64,000 bases of DNA from CATOSP01 sp965197545 (GTDB taxonomy: Bacteria; Chloroflexota; Dehalococcoidia; Lucifugimonadales; UBA3495): NCBI GenBank assembly GCA_965197545.1, contig CBDANJ010000008.1, forward strand, positions 124,001 through 188,000, read 5' to 3'. The position numbers and the translations under genes were made by a program. Of this stretch, positions 24,774 to 32,852 are shown in pieces. Position 1 is the stretch's first letter; every line of letters begins with the position of its first letter. The notes beneath the pieces are model-generated. The model was given only the letters and a program-made list of their open reading frames with translations. It was not told the origin of the DNA and did not search any database.

Positions 24774-26543
24774 TCAGGCCCGGAACCGGCGGAATGGGCG
24801 GTCCATCGGCAGTCGCCACACACCCTCCGGATACCGCTGGGCATATAGTTGCGACCACATGTCGATCGGGACACTGGCTGTGAGGGCATCTCTTCGGGAG
24901 AACCAAAAGAGCCAGCATCCAGGATCTCCGGCCACCCTGGTTTCCTCCACGACAGCCCTTCCATGGGGTCCCTCTCGCACCGCTTCCAGAGTCGTCGCTA
25001 ATAGATATGAGTACTGCAGTGACGCAAAATTTCTGGCTGCCTCCATCGTCTCCGTGATGAACAGGATGGGGATCGGACGGCCAATCTCCGCAAGACGGTT
25101 GTAATTCCCTGCTTTCGCTCTCACCCGGCTCGGTGCCTTTGCGCTGCGTTCAAACTCGATGGCGACCAGTACGCCCGGTGGCAGTATCACGAACGCGTCA
25201 GGAGTCACACGGATGTGCCTCCCGTTGTACCAGTACTCGATGACGACCCCCATGGCCGGGAAGGCGTGGTAGCCATGCTTGCGCAGGTAGAGGATGGCGT
25301 CAGCCTGCCCCTGGTTATGACGACGTTGAGCGCGCCGGTACTCCCCACGTTGCTTCCTGTAAACCGCCCACCGCCTGTTGGTGCGCCGTATGTCCACGTG
25401 TTGTGAGTCCGCCAGCAGTCTCGTGCCGAGCTCATCCAGGTAATGGCCGTCCTTGTTAATGATGACATTCGTCTTCACCATAGGCTCAAGCAACTGACCA
25501 GCGGCAGTGGTGCCCACTCCCACTGACTCGGCTATCTGAGCTACGCTCAGTGCAGGAGAACCGTCCATGGCCCTGAACACGCGCCACTTCCTCTTGCCAT
25601 TGACAGCTGCGTAAGACCCCCTGGTCAGCCCGTCGACCATGCCGGCGATATTCCCCAATTGTCTTCCATTTCCATGAGGAGGCATATGAAAGGTCCTCCA
25701 CCAGCTGGTCGGCACAGACATGGACCGGACAACCTGTCCCCGGGCGTCGATGATGGCGGGCGTTGTCAGGTTGTCTCGACTGCGGGACTCCATCCAATGT
25801 CTCTGCACTACCGCGGCGCTGCCCTGATCCTGGCAGAAAATAACCATCCCTGGCTGATGTTCCGGGGAGAGGGCCTGGGCCTGCGGCAGCTTCGACCACC
25901 GCTCATCCTCAATCATCACATCTCTCATTTGCCACTGCACGGAGGCGATGTCCCTGGACTGCTGGAAATTGCCCCGCCAAAGGACCGGCAAAAAGAACAA
26001 GCCGTCGTCATGCTCCACGTTGTCGTAGATTGCGATGGCCTCAAATGGTCCGTCCTTAAGCCAGTAGAAGTCATACAGGAACCCGTCTCTCCAATTACGC
26101 TCCACCAGCTCGGCACGCATGACAGGCTCACCGGTGTGATCCGATATACCCAGCCTGTCCTCATATACCCAGCACGTGTCCTCCGAGACCAGATTTGACG
26201 GCCACAAACCAGGCAGGTAGAAATACGCCATTTCGACGACTTCCAGCCTTCTTGCCAACCTACGGAGGCTGGCGGGGCTGTGCCACCAGAACACCTGCCA
26301 TCCCCATTTTGTTTGCACTTCCTGGACGCCGGTGTTGGAGAACACAAACCGGTCCACGGCGTCGAAAACACGGCCCAACCGGGCCGACAGAAGCCACCCC
26401 CGTTTCCGTCTTCGGTTCAGAATGTTACTGACCGCTCCCTCCGTCAGATACGTGACCCTTGCGATGTCCGCGGCAGACGCCCACGGCAGGTACCACAGCC
26501 ACCACAGGACGAAATTGGTGTCTTCAGAAAGTGCCCTGGGCAT
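24774..26543 (-). CDS. replication-relaxation family protein
   Basis: A 589-residue protein with ATG 26543 behind a strong AGGAGGAGG. The N-terminus (about 15-65) is a winged helix (SAADIARVTYLTEGAVSNIL). A second HTH-like part lies near 345-400 (LSVAQIAESVGVGTTAAGQL). The C-terminal third holds HIRVTPDAFVILPPGVLVAI, EFERSAKAPSRVRAKAGNYN and PIPILFITETME, which fit the Replic_Relax/nuclease-like domain with PD...E-x-E pattern. Members are found on plasmids and integrative elements, where they are thought to help replication or relaxation. The gene looks intact and is probably a core gene of the mobile element. Confidence 0.7.
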   Translation of the reverse strand: MPRALSEDTNFVLWWLWYLPWASAADIARVTYLTEGAVSNILNRRRKRGWLLSARLGRVFDAVDRFVFSNTGVQEVQTKWGWQVFWWHSPASLRRLARRLEVVEMAYFYLPGLWPSNLVSEDTCWVYEDRLGISDHTGEPVMRAELVERNWRDGFLYDFYWLKDGPFEAIAIYDNVEHDDGLFFLPVLWRGNFQQSRDIASVQWQMRDVMIEDERWSKLPQAQALSPEHQPGMVIFCQDQGSAAVVQRHWMESRSRDNLTTPAIIDARGQVVRSMSVPTSWWRTFHMPPHGNGRQLGNIAGMVDGLTRGSYAAVNGKRKWRVFRAMDGSPALSVAQIAESVGVGTTAAGQLLEPMVKTNVIINKDGHYLDELGTRLLADSQHVDIRRTNRRWAVYRKQRGEYRRAQRRHNQGQADAILYLRKHGYHAFPAMGVVIEYWYNGRHIRVTPDAFVILPPGVLVAIEFERSAKAPSRVRAKAGNYNRLAEIGRPIPILFITETMEAARNFASLQYSYLLATTLEAVREGPHGRAVVEETRVAGDPGCWLFWFSRRDALTASVPIDMWSQLYAQRYPEGVWRLPMDRPFRRFRA

Positions 26544-27065
26544 ATATATCCTCCTCCTGAGTCGGTTCAGCAGGCCTCCCTAACGTTGGGTATGCCTTTT
26601 CCTCAGTATCGCACTTCGTGGCCCGCCGGGGTTTCAGCTTTAGTGCATTTTTGTTGGCGCCCTTCCCGCAACCCATCGTGGCCATGCACACCGCCCGGAA
26701 TTGTTGGAACTGGCCCCTTTTGAGGGAAGAATACGGAGACGATGCCGACGCCCGGCGAGGTTACGGAATTCCACGGAATTCCTGGGTGGGGGGCGGTCTC
26801 CAGGTCGGATGGAGAAAAACGATGCCCCTAAAACGCATCTTGAGAGGACGCTTTCACGCCGGGCGGCGGGAAAACCAGAGAAATCGCTGGTCTGGAGGGC
26901 TCCGGCGCGTTATTACCCGGGATGGTCGGTCGACGTCCACTGGCCTCCGTTTCCCGGGAAACGGAGGGTCCCTGTCAACGAGGAATTGATGACAGTTGGC
27001 CGTTGTGAATGAAGGAGTTGGGCGGGTACCCTGAGACTCTCACTCTTCACACGAAGGTCTTGGCC
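26544..27065. other. 522-base stretch with a 24-bp palindrome, no gene seen
   Basis: No supported frame. It contains a doubled GGAATTCC (ACGGAATTCCACGGAATTCC at about 26762) and, at 26944-26967, a perfect palindrome listed separately. Confidence 0.5.
26944..26967. promoter_or_regulatory. perfect 24-bp palindrome
   Basis: Half-site CCTCCGTTTCCC followed at once by its exact complement, centred on CCCGGG. It lies about 100 bases before the small Cys-rich protein gene and 400 bases upstream of the replication-relaxation gene. It could be an operator for a dimeric regulator or a recombination/replication site. Confidence 0.45.
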
Positions 27066-27245
27066 ATGGCCAACGAGACGTGCAGGCGCTGCGACCGCGA
27101 CGCCGGCGCTTACTGCAGCTCGTGCGCCGTGAAGATCATGGCCAGGGCCCTCGACCCCTTCTACGGCGGTCGGCGCAAGAAGTCTCCGTGGCCGGAACCC
27201 GCCAAGCCCCCAGCCCCTCCCAAGCAACACCGGCTCTTCCGCTAA
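27066..27245 (+). CDS. small zinc-ribbon-like protein
   Basis: ATG 27066 starts a 59-residue protein with CRRCDRDAGAYCSSC, two CxxC pairs seven residues apart, which should bind one zinc. A basic, Pro-rich tail follows (RRKKSPWPEPAKPPAPP). The Shine-Dalgarno is weak (GAAGGT at 12 bases). The function is unknown. Small Cys-rich proteins of this kind are frequent on mobile elements. Confidence 0.55.
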   Translation: MANETCRRCDRDAGAYCSSCAVKIMARALDPFYGGRRKKSPWPEPAKPPAPPKQHRLFR

Positions 27246-27494
27246 GGCCAAGGCCAAGCCTAGCCACCTGCTCCGCACGGACGAATACATGGTCAACAAA
27301 TCATTGACGTAATTGTTGACCACTTCCGCAAAGCTGACGATCCCACCGGAGCGAAGGTGGTCAAAAACGCCCGTTTGTTGGACAGGATGCATTCTCTGAT
27401 AAATATTCCGCGCAAGCGCGTCTCTCTCTCACTTTCCAGGCACGGTCTGTAGAAAGTGATAAGTGGCCAATCATCACTTTTGACAGCCGCCATG

Positions 27495-27690
27495 ATGCCT
27501 TCCGAGGCCGTGACCGGGCCGCCAACGTTGCGGTTCCTCCCCGATCGCTACAGCCTTAGCGACTTTTCGCCTGGCGTGCAAAGTGCCGAATTTCCGACGG
27601 GACTCCTGTCCTTGGGCGGCCAGGCCCAGCCCCAGGGCCACGTGGGTCTTGCCCGTGCCGCTGTTGCCGATGGCGATAATGAAAGAACTC
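27495..27690 (-). pseudogene. IstB N-terminal fragment with Walker A
   Basis: On the minus strand a frame without a start reads IIAIGNSGTGKTHVALGLGL followed by AAQGQESRRK. This is the Walker A region of the IS21 helper ATPase IstB. Both sides run into unrelated sequence. It complements the Walker B fragment at 23680, but on the opposite strand. Confidence 0.65.
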
Positions 27691-27740
27691 CACCGGCCGC
27701 ATGGACACAGAGCCCCGGAGCTGAAGAGCGCCCCGGGGGA

Positions 27741-27983
27741 TCAGCCGCCCGCTGACCTGAGGCGGCGCGACAGGGCCTCAAGACCGGCGGTCCCGAGCGT
27801 CACGAGCAACACAGCCCCCAGGGTGATGGGAGCCGTCATCATGGCCGTCAGCGCAAAGGCCTCGGGCTGAATCCCCCCAACCGGGACGTCCAGGACCCGG
27901 ACCACCGCCACGAACACGGCCCAGAGGGCCAGGACCCCCAGCCCCGCCAAGCCCACACGGGCGGTCCAACGATAACCCTTCAT
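27741..27983 (-). CDS. small membrane protein with two TM segments
   Basis: ATG 27983 with AGGTGG upstream. The 80 residues contain GLAGLGVLALWAVFVAVVRV (TM1) and TAPITLGAVLLVTLGTAGL (TM2), with a basic start and end. No family is recognised. The clean hydrophobic pattern and start signal make it likely real. Confidence 0.55.
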   Translation of the reverse strand: MKGYRWTARVGLAGLGVLALWAVFVAVVRVLDVPVGGIQPEAFALTAMMTAPITLGAVLLVTLGTAGLEALSRRLRSAGG

Positions 27984-28257
27984 GCTTCACCACCTGCGGA
28001 CCATTTTCCGGTAATCTCCACAGGAAGATTGTAGCAGGAAGGGACCGCGGGCCGGAACTCGGACAGACGACCGGTTCGCAGAAAACCAGGTGAAAATCGG
28101 ACTGAAACACGGACCTCCCACGAGCATCAACAGCATCCAGGTGGTGAACCAGCGCCGCGCCGCAGCCTTTCATCTCAACCCAGATTGTTTCGTTCCAGAC
28201 ACCGGACTCGTTGTTAGCCATGTTGGAAGAGTTGGACTCCGTTGTCCATGCACTACG
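27984..28257. other. 274-base stretch before IS1182
   Basis: A minus-strand frame beginning MANNESGVWNETIWVEMKG is open here but has no Shine-Dalgarno, and no family is recognised. I do not call a gene. Confidence 0.35.
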
Positions 28258-29826
28258 GAGCGTGTCCCATAAACCGTCTTCCCGGGGGGTTGGTGAAGCA
28301 GTAAGCTGATAGAAACAACTGGCAGGCACGATACTATGGCTTATAACCTTTTGCGCTGCTAGCGAGACCAGAGCTACTTGATGCCGCCGTCCATGAGGGA
28401 TTGGTTGAGCGAGGGTCACCTGGCCTGGTTCATTGTGGATGCAGTAGGCCAGATGGATCTGAGGGAGTTCTATGCAGCCTACCGAAGTGATGGCTGGGGT
28501 GCAGCGGCCTACGATCCGGGAATGATGGTGGCCATCCTGTTGTACGCCTGCTGCCTGGGTCTGCGCAGTTCCAGGCGCATAGCCAGCGCTCTCGAGGAAG
28601 ATGTAGGTTTCCGGGTGGTGGCGGCCAACCAGCAGCCGGACTTCCGCACCATCTGCCGCTTTAGGGCGGAGCACGAGGAGGCGCTCGAGAAGCTCTTTGT
28701 AGAGGTACTGAGGCTATGCCATGAAGCGGGTCTGGTGAAGCTGGGGGTAGTGGCTCTTGATGGGACGAAGGTGGCAGCCAACGCGGCGCTGGCCGCCAAC
28801 CGGAGCCACCAAGCCATTGAGGAAGAAGTGCAGCGAATGTTGGCAGAGGCCAAGGCAGCGGATGCTGAAGAGGATGCCCATTACGGTCCCGACCGGCGAG
28901 GGGATGAACTACCGGAAGGGCTGGGGGGACGGACGGAGCGGCTCAAGCGCCTGAAGGAAGCCAGGGAACGTCTGCAGCGGGAGGCTGAAGCAGCAGCCAG
29001 GGCTGTCCAAGAGCACGTGGAGCAACGGCGGGCAGACGAAGTGGCCACAGGCAAAAAGAAGCGGGGGCGAAAGCCCAAGGTGGTAGAGCCACTTCCTACC
29101 GAAGAGGCGAAGGCTAATACCACCGACCCGGACAGCCGCATCATGAAGACTAGGCAAGGGTACGTGCAGGGCTACAATGCCCAGGCGGTGGTGAGCGAGG
29201 GGCAGATCATAGTAGCCGTTGGAGTGACCCAAGAGGCCAATGATGTGCAGCAACTGGAGCCGATGCTCCAAACCATGGCGCATACTCTGAAGGCAGCCGG
29301 CATAGAGGACCGGCCAAAAGCGGGCCTGGCCGATGCCGGGTACTGGAGTGAGGCCAACATCAGGGCTTGCTCCTGGCCGGGGATGCCTGAGCTTCTTATT
29401 GCCACCACCAAGGATTGGAAACAGCGGAAGATGCTACGGGAGAAGGGGTGTCCCCGAGGGACAGGATGGAGCGCAAGCTGCTGACAAAGCGAGGCCGAGC
29501 TCTGTACAAGAAGCGGGGTGTACTGGTGGAGCCGGTGTTCGGACAGGTCAAGGAAGGACAGGGGTTCCGACGGTTTATGAGACGGGGGTTGGGCGCTGCC
29601 CAGAGTGAGTGGTCCCTGGCAGGGATGACCCATAACTTGCTCAAGCTATGGCGCAGTGGCCAAGCCCCTTGGGGCTGGACCCAGGCCCAAGGGAACTAAG
29701 AGAGGCAGACGACCTTTCTGGGGGCCGACAAGCGGCCAGTGGAACTGGACGGGCCGACCTCTCTTGAGGCTCATCGCTCCCACACCTGTGTTAGTCAGCT
29801 CGCCCACCGGTCTATGAGACAAACTC
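28258..29826 (+). mobile_element. IS1182-family insertion sequence
   Basis: Imperfect terminal inverted repeats bracket it. The left end is GAGCGTGTCCCATAAACCG (28258) and the complement of the right end reads GAGTTTGTCTCATAGACCG (ending 29826), differing at four positions. The 1.57-kb size and the transposase inside fit IS1182. No clear target duplication could be fixed. Confidence 0.75.
28336..29699 (+). pseudogene. IS1182-family transposase with TAG at codon 9 and a frameshift
   Basis: The normal start is ATG 28336 (MAYNLLRC), then TAG, then RDQSYLMPPSMRDWLSEGHL, which is the standard opening of this family. The frame continues through DPGMMVAILLYACCLGLRSS and VVALDGTKVAANAA (first Asp region), a charged coiled part (about 29000), KTRQGYVQGYNAQAVV, and LADAGYWSEANI (second Asp). 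Near 29450 the frame changes (...REKG / VSPRDRMERKLL) and finishes in KRGVLVEPVFGQVKEGQGFR (catalytic Glu) to 29699. ATG 28381 could give a shortened product, but the frameshift still removes the last catalytic residue. Confidence 0.85.
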
Positions 29827-30328
29827 TTAGATAGGAGAGAAGTTTTTCTGTTTTTCTAAAAACGAAAAATCAAATGGTCATTCAATCATTCCATCACTCA
29901 CGGACCCCCTCTGTTCTAATTTTTCCTATCTAAAAACCCCCTTTTACCCCTGTTTGTTCTGAATGACTAATGTCGTAAAATCATCATCCATGATCACTCA
30001 CCCCCCGGAAGACATGATTTTTTCCGCCTAAAGGAATACGGCATTTCGCTTTCTTTATATATATATATATAAAAGAAAGCGTTTTACGGGAACCGGCGGC
30101 GGGCTGTGGAAACAGGCGAGAAGAGGCCGACGGATGTGGGTAACTCGTTTTAGAATTTTTGAGCGGCCCGGAACGCCCGGACGGTCGAAACTTCCGGATA
30201 TTACGGAAACCGTAGTACGAATTTCGTAAGAAACCGGGGAGCGCCGGAAAACGGGGCTCAGGGAGGGCCCCAAAAGGGCCTTCCCTGAATGATCGGAATG
30301 ATCAGCCCCGGCGTCCCGGGGGTCATGA
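29827..30328. other. 502-base AT-rich region downstream of the integrase
   Basis: No gene. The left half (29830-30080) is markedly AT-rich with T- and A-runs (GTTTTTCTGTTTTTCTAAAA) and contains the hairpin at 30047. TGATCACTCAC(C) occurs twice (29991 and 30326). It is probably non-coding element DNA beyond the integrase gene. Confidence 0.45.
30047..30081. terminator. hairpin with an AT-repeat loop
   Basis: Arms CGCTTTCTTT (30047-30056) and its exact complement (30072-30081) enclose 15 bases of alternating TA. It could terminate the minus-strand integrase transcript, or be a cruciform site of the former element. Confidence 0.45.
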
Positions 30329-31294
30329 TCACTCACCGAACGGCTTGAACTGCCGGAACGCCTCGATGGCCCCCTCCTCGGCCTCCATCGCCGCCGTGTA
30401 GCGGTCCAGCATCTGGGAGGTGGACCAACCGGCGATTGCCTGCGTGTACTGCCTCGGGACCCCCTGGCGGACGGCATTGGCGGCGAAGGTGCGGCGGAAG
30501 ATGTGCATCGGGTCCTTGACGGGTACTCCGGCGCGCTCGAACAGGTGGGCGATATCCTGGCCAAGGCCCTCGTACCCCAACCGCCCTCCACGTTCCGTCA
30601 CCCAGAGGCATGGAAGCGAGTCGAGCCGGTTGTTCAGATACCTCATTACGGGCCGCTGAGCTTCCCGCATGAAGGGGACCCTCCGTTCCGTCTGTCCCTT
30701 ACCGTAGACCACCCGTATCTCTCCTCTCTCCCAATCCAGAGCGTCCCGGGTGAGCATGTGCAGCTCCCGGCGGCGCATCCCCGTGGTGGCGAGCAGCCAC
30801 AACACGGACGCCCGGCGGCTTCCCAGAAGCGTGCTCAACGGGCAGAGATCGAGCAGCTTGCGGAAATTTTCCCCGGATAGGAAGGGCTTTCGGACCTTCG
30901 GCAGTTTGGGAGATTTCACCTTGGACACCGGATTGGCGAGGATTATCTCCCAGTCGACCATCCAGGCGAACCAGGCATGGAGAGCGCGGCGCCGGGTATG
31001 GATGCTGGCCGCTGCCAAGCCCCGGAGCTTCATCTCCTCCAGGTGCGCCATCACGTCGAAGTGGGTAACGTCGCCGGGCAATGTGGAACGGCCCTGTTCT
31101 TCGAGGAAACGCAGGAAGGGTCTCAACTCCTTGCGCTTGTGCTTCAGGGTATCATCGGTTGACCCCTCGACCCTGTGATATCGCAGGTAAGCCGTGAAGA
31201 GAAAATTTAGGCACTGGTACTGCCCCAAAGCTGCGGCAGCTTTGGCTCCGAAAATAGGCTCTGGTACTTGCACGTCATCTTTGCCAGCCGACAC
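30329..31294 (-). CDS. tyrosine recombinase (phage-type integrase)
   Basis: The N-terminal SAM-like DNA-binding domain (FLFTAYLRYHRVEGSTDDTL to about LANPVSKVKSP) is followed by the catalytic domain. It has TTGMRRRELHML (Arg I), VYGKGQTERRVPF (Lys), PMHIFRRTFAA (His-x-x-Arg), AGWSTSQMLDRYT (Trp in place of His, then the nucleophilic Tyr). The frame is open into the tRNA-Ser gene at 31357. I place the start at GTG 31294; GTG 31273 is an alternative. The gene points away from the tRNA 3' end on the same strand, the classic arrangement after integration at a tRNA attachment site. Confidence 0.88.
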   Translation of the reverse strand: MSAGKDDVQVPEPIFGAKAAAALGQYQCLNFLFTAYLRYHRVEGSTDDTLKHKRKELRPFLRFLEEQGRSTLPGDVTHFDVMAHLEEMKLRGLAAASIHTRRRALHAWFAWMVDWEIILANPVSKVKSPKLPKVRKPFLSGENFRKLLDLCPLSTLLGSRRASVLWLLATTGMRRRELHMLTRDALDWERGEIRVVYGKGQTERRVPFMREAQRPVMRYLNNRLDSLPCLWVTERGGRLGYEGLGQDIAHLFERAGVPVKDPMHIFRRTFAANAVRQGVPRQYTQAIAGWSTSQMLDRYTAAMEAEEGAIEAFRQFKPFGE

Positions 31295-31318
31295 GCCCAA
31301 GTTAGCTACGAAATGGCA

Positions 31319-31407
31319 CGGAGGGAATGGGATTCGAACCCATGAGCCCGTTTTCACAGGCTAAGCGCTTAGCAGGCGCCCGCACTAGGCCACTATGCGA
31401 TCCCTCC
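31319..31407 (-). tRNA. tRNA-Ser(GCU)
   Basis: The minus strand folds as a class II tRNA. It has a GGAGGGA/TCCCTCC acceptor stem, an anticodon loop CTGCTAA (anticodon GCU) closed by five pairs, a long variable arm (GCCTGTGAAAACGGGC), the T-arm GGGTTCGAATCCC and discriminator G. CCA is not encoded. The adjacent integrase marks it as an integration target; I found no second copy of the 3' end in this window. Confidence 0.95.
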
Positions 31408-31851
31408 GTGTGGGCTACATGTTATCAAATGCCCCCATACCCATCAATACTCCTGCGTCCAGAGCTACGAACACTTACCATCCAGGACCATTCCGCCCAT
31501 AATTGTTTGGACCATGATTAGGAGGGAACACCCAGCGTGGCTAGGGGTCAGTCGGGCGGCGGGGCGGGGGACGCCGGGTTATAGGGGCGCGCCCAGGATC
31601 GAAGGTCTAGGACCGTTGGAGGAGCCGACAGGGCGCTGGGCGGCGGGGCGGAAAGGGTCTGACGGAATCGGGTGAACTGCTACCGTGAGGCGTCGTAGAG
31701 TACCGGCATTTTGGCAACGTGTTGGGTACTTCCCGGAATAATATTACATATTACGCCATCCGCTGCCGCGTTACGGGATTGACAGCCGAAACACCCTACA
31801 ATATGATTGATTGTGTCACACTAGGGCACAAAAATAGAGGAGTTGGCACTA
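31408..31851. other. 444-base intergenic region before the Lrp-type gene
   Basis: No gene. It contains GC-rich low-complexity sequence (31550-31660) and, at its right end, the promoter of the downstream regulator. Confidence 0.5.
31779..31807 (+). promoter_or_regulatory. sigma-70-type promoter for the Lrp/AsnC gene
   Basis: TTGACA (31779-31784), a 17-base spacer and TATGAT (31802-31807). The start codon is at 31852, giving a leader of about 35 bases. Confidence 0.75.
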
Positions 31852-32292
31852 ATGGACGAACTGGACCGCAGGATCATCAGCCTGTTGCAGATGGACGGCA
31901 GGGCATCCAACGCCAAGATCGCCCGGGAGGTTGGGGTCAGTGAAGGGACCGTGCGCAGACGGTTGCGCCGGCTGATCCAAGACGACGTCGTCAAAGTTAT
32001 CGCGGTGCCCAATCTGGAGAAACTCGGCTATGCGACCACCGCCCTGATCGGCCTGCAGACCGGCCCGGGGAAGTCCGACGCCGTGGCGGAGTCAATCGCG
32101 GGGCTGGACGAAGCCCATTACGTGGCCATTACCACAGGGGCATACGACGTATTCATCTGGGCCGGCTTAGAGTCGGCGGAGAGCCTGGGGACCTTCCTGC
32201 GGACCAAGATAGGCACGATAGAAGGAGTGCAACGCACCGAGACATTCGTGAACCTGGCCATTAAGAAACGCACCTACGGGCTGGTGCTCTAG
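31852..32292 (+). CDS. Lrp/AsnC-family transcriptional regulator
   Basis: The 146-residue protein begins MDELDRRIISLLQMDGRASN. The AsnC-type helix-turn-helix (AKIAREVGVSEGTVRRRLRRL) is followed by VVKVIAVPNLEKLGY and a ligand-binding RAM/AsnC domain (VAITTGAYDVFIWAG...TIEGVQRTETFVNL). It should sense an amino acid or small acid and control transcription, often of nearby genes or itself. GAGGAGT lies about ten bases before ATG 31852; TTG 31843 is possible. It is transcribed from the promoter at 31779. Confidence 0.9.
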   Translation: MDELDRRIISLLQMDGRASNAKIAREVGVSEGTVRRRLRRLIQDDVVKVIAVPNLEKLGYATTALIGLQTGPGKSDAVAESIAGLDEAHYVAITTGAYDVFIWAGLESAESLGTFLRTKIGTIEGVQRTETFVNLAIKKRTYGLVL

Positions 32293-32396
32293 TCTAAGGT
32301 ATATAGTCCTCGTTTGACCTGCGGCCGCCATAGAGTTGAGTGGGTCCTGAGCCTGGTTCCGGCTACACGAGTCAAGTATCCTAAATTCCGAGCCTA

Positions 32397-32405
32397 TGCT
32401 ATAAT
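32397..32405 (+). promoter_or_regulatory. extended -10 promoter for the ferredoxin gene
   Basis: TGCTATAAT, an extended -10 (TGnTATAAT), without a good -35. It gives a leader of about 75 bases to ATG 32489. Confidence 0.55.
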
Positions 32406-32488
32406 TTTTGGGTCGAGCGCCGAGGGGACCAGTCCCAAAAGCGGCGCGACTTTACCACAACCGCTAATTCCAAAAGGAGCGATCCAGA

Positions 32489-32758
32489 ATGACCTACATA
32501 ATCGCCGAGCCTTGCGTGGGTTTGAAAGATTCGGCTTGCGTCGATGTTTGCCCGGTAGACTGCATTTACACCCGGGATGAGGACGACATGTTCTACATCA
32601 GCCCGGATGAGTGCATCGATTGCGCCGCATGTGAGCCGGTGTGTCCCGTGACAGCCATATTCGCCGAAGACGCGGTCCCGGAGGAATGGCATCAATACAT
32701 TCAAATGAATTACGATTATTTCAAGAACAACGATCCCGCGGACCTAAAGCGTAAGTAG
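32489..32758 (+). CDS. 7Fe ferredoxin (3Fe-4S/4Fe-4S)
   Basis: The 89-residue protein contains CVGLKDSACVDVCPVDCI, in which the spacing C-x7-C-x3-CP provides a [3Fe-4S] site. CIDCAACEPVCPVTAI follows, a standard C-x2-C-x2-C-x3-CP [4Fe-4S] site. The C-terminal acidic helix (EWHQYIQMNYDYF) is typical of the FdxA-like group. It is an electron carrier in the cytoplasm, perhaps for one of the many oxidoreductases in this region. AAAGGAGC precedes the ATG. A strong terminator follows. Confidence 0.93.
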   Translation: MTYIIAEPCVGLKDSACVDVCPVDCIYTRDEDDMFYISPDECIDCAACEPVCPVTAIFAEDAVPEEWHQYIQMNYDYFKNNDPADLKRK

Positions 32759-32796
32759 GTCCCCCTCCCGCCACCAATTCCCTAACGCCGAGCATG

Positions 32797-32833
32797 AAAA
32801 AACCTTTGAAGGGGACCCCTTCAAAGGTTTTTT
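32797..32833. terminator. bidirectional intrinsic terminator
   Basis: AAAAAACCTTTGAAGGGG, a two-base loop, and the complement ending in TTTTTT. The A and T tracts allow it to end both the ferredoxin gene (plus) and the convergent HemQ-like gene (minus). Confidence 0.92.
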
Positions 32834-32852
32834 CTGTTGCGCGCCCCAGCCG

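Noticed and set aside
27984..28257. Minus-strand frame starting MANNESGVWNETIWVEMKG.
   Set aside because: No ribosome-binding site, no family, and it runs into other frames without a clear end.
5930..28362. In-frame TAG codons in three otherwise coding frames (5930, 9637, 28360) suggested amber reassignment.
   Set aside because: Many intact genes in the window end in TAG, and the affected frames are mobile or already damaged genes, so plain nonsense mutation is simpler.
31320..31357. Integrase start at ATG 31357 inside the tRNA gene.
   Set aside because: The first 20 residues would be translated tRNA sequence; a downstream GTG is more likely.
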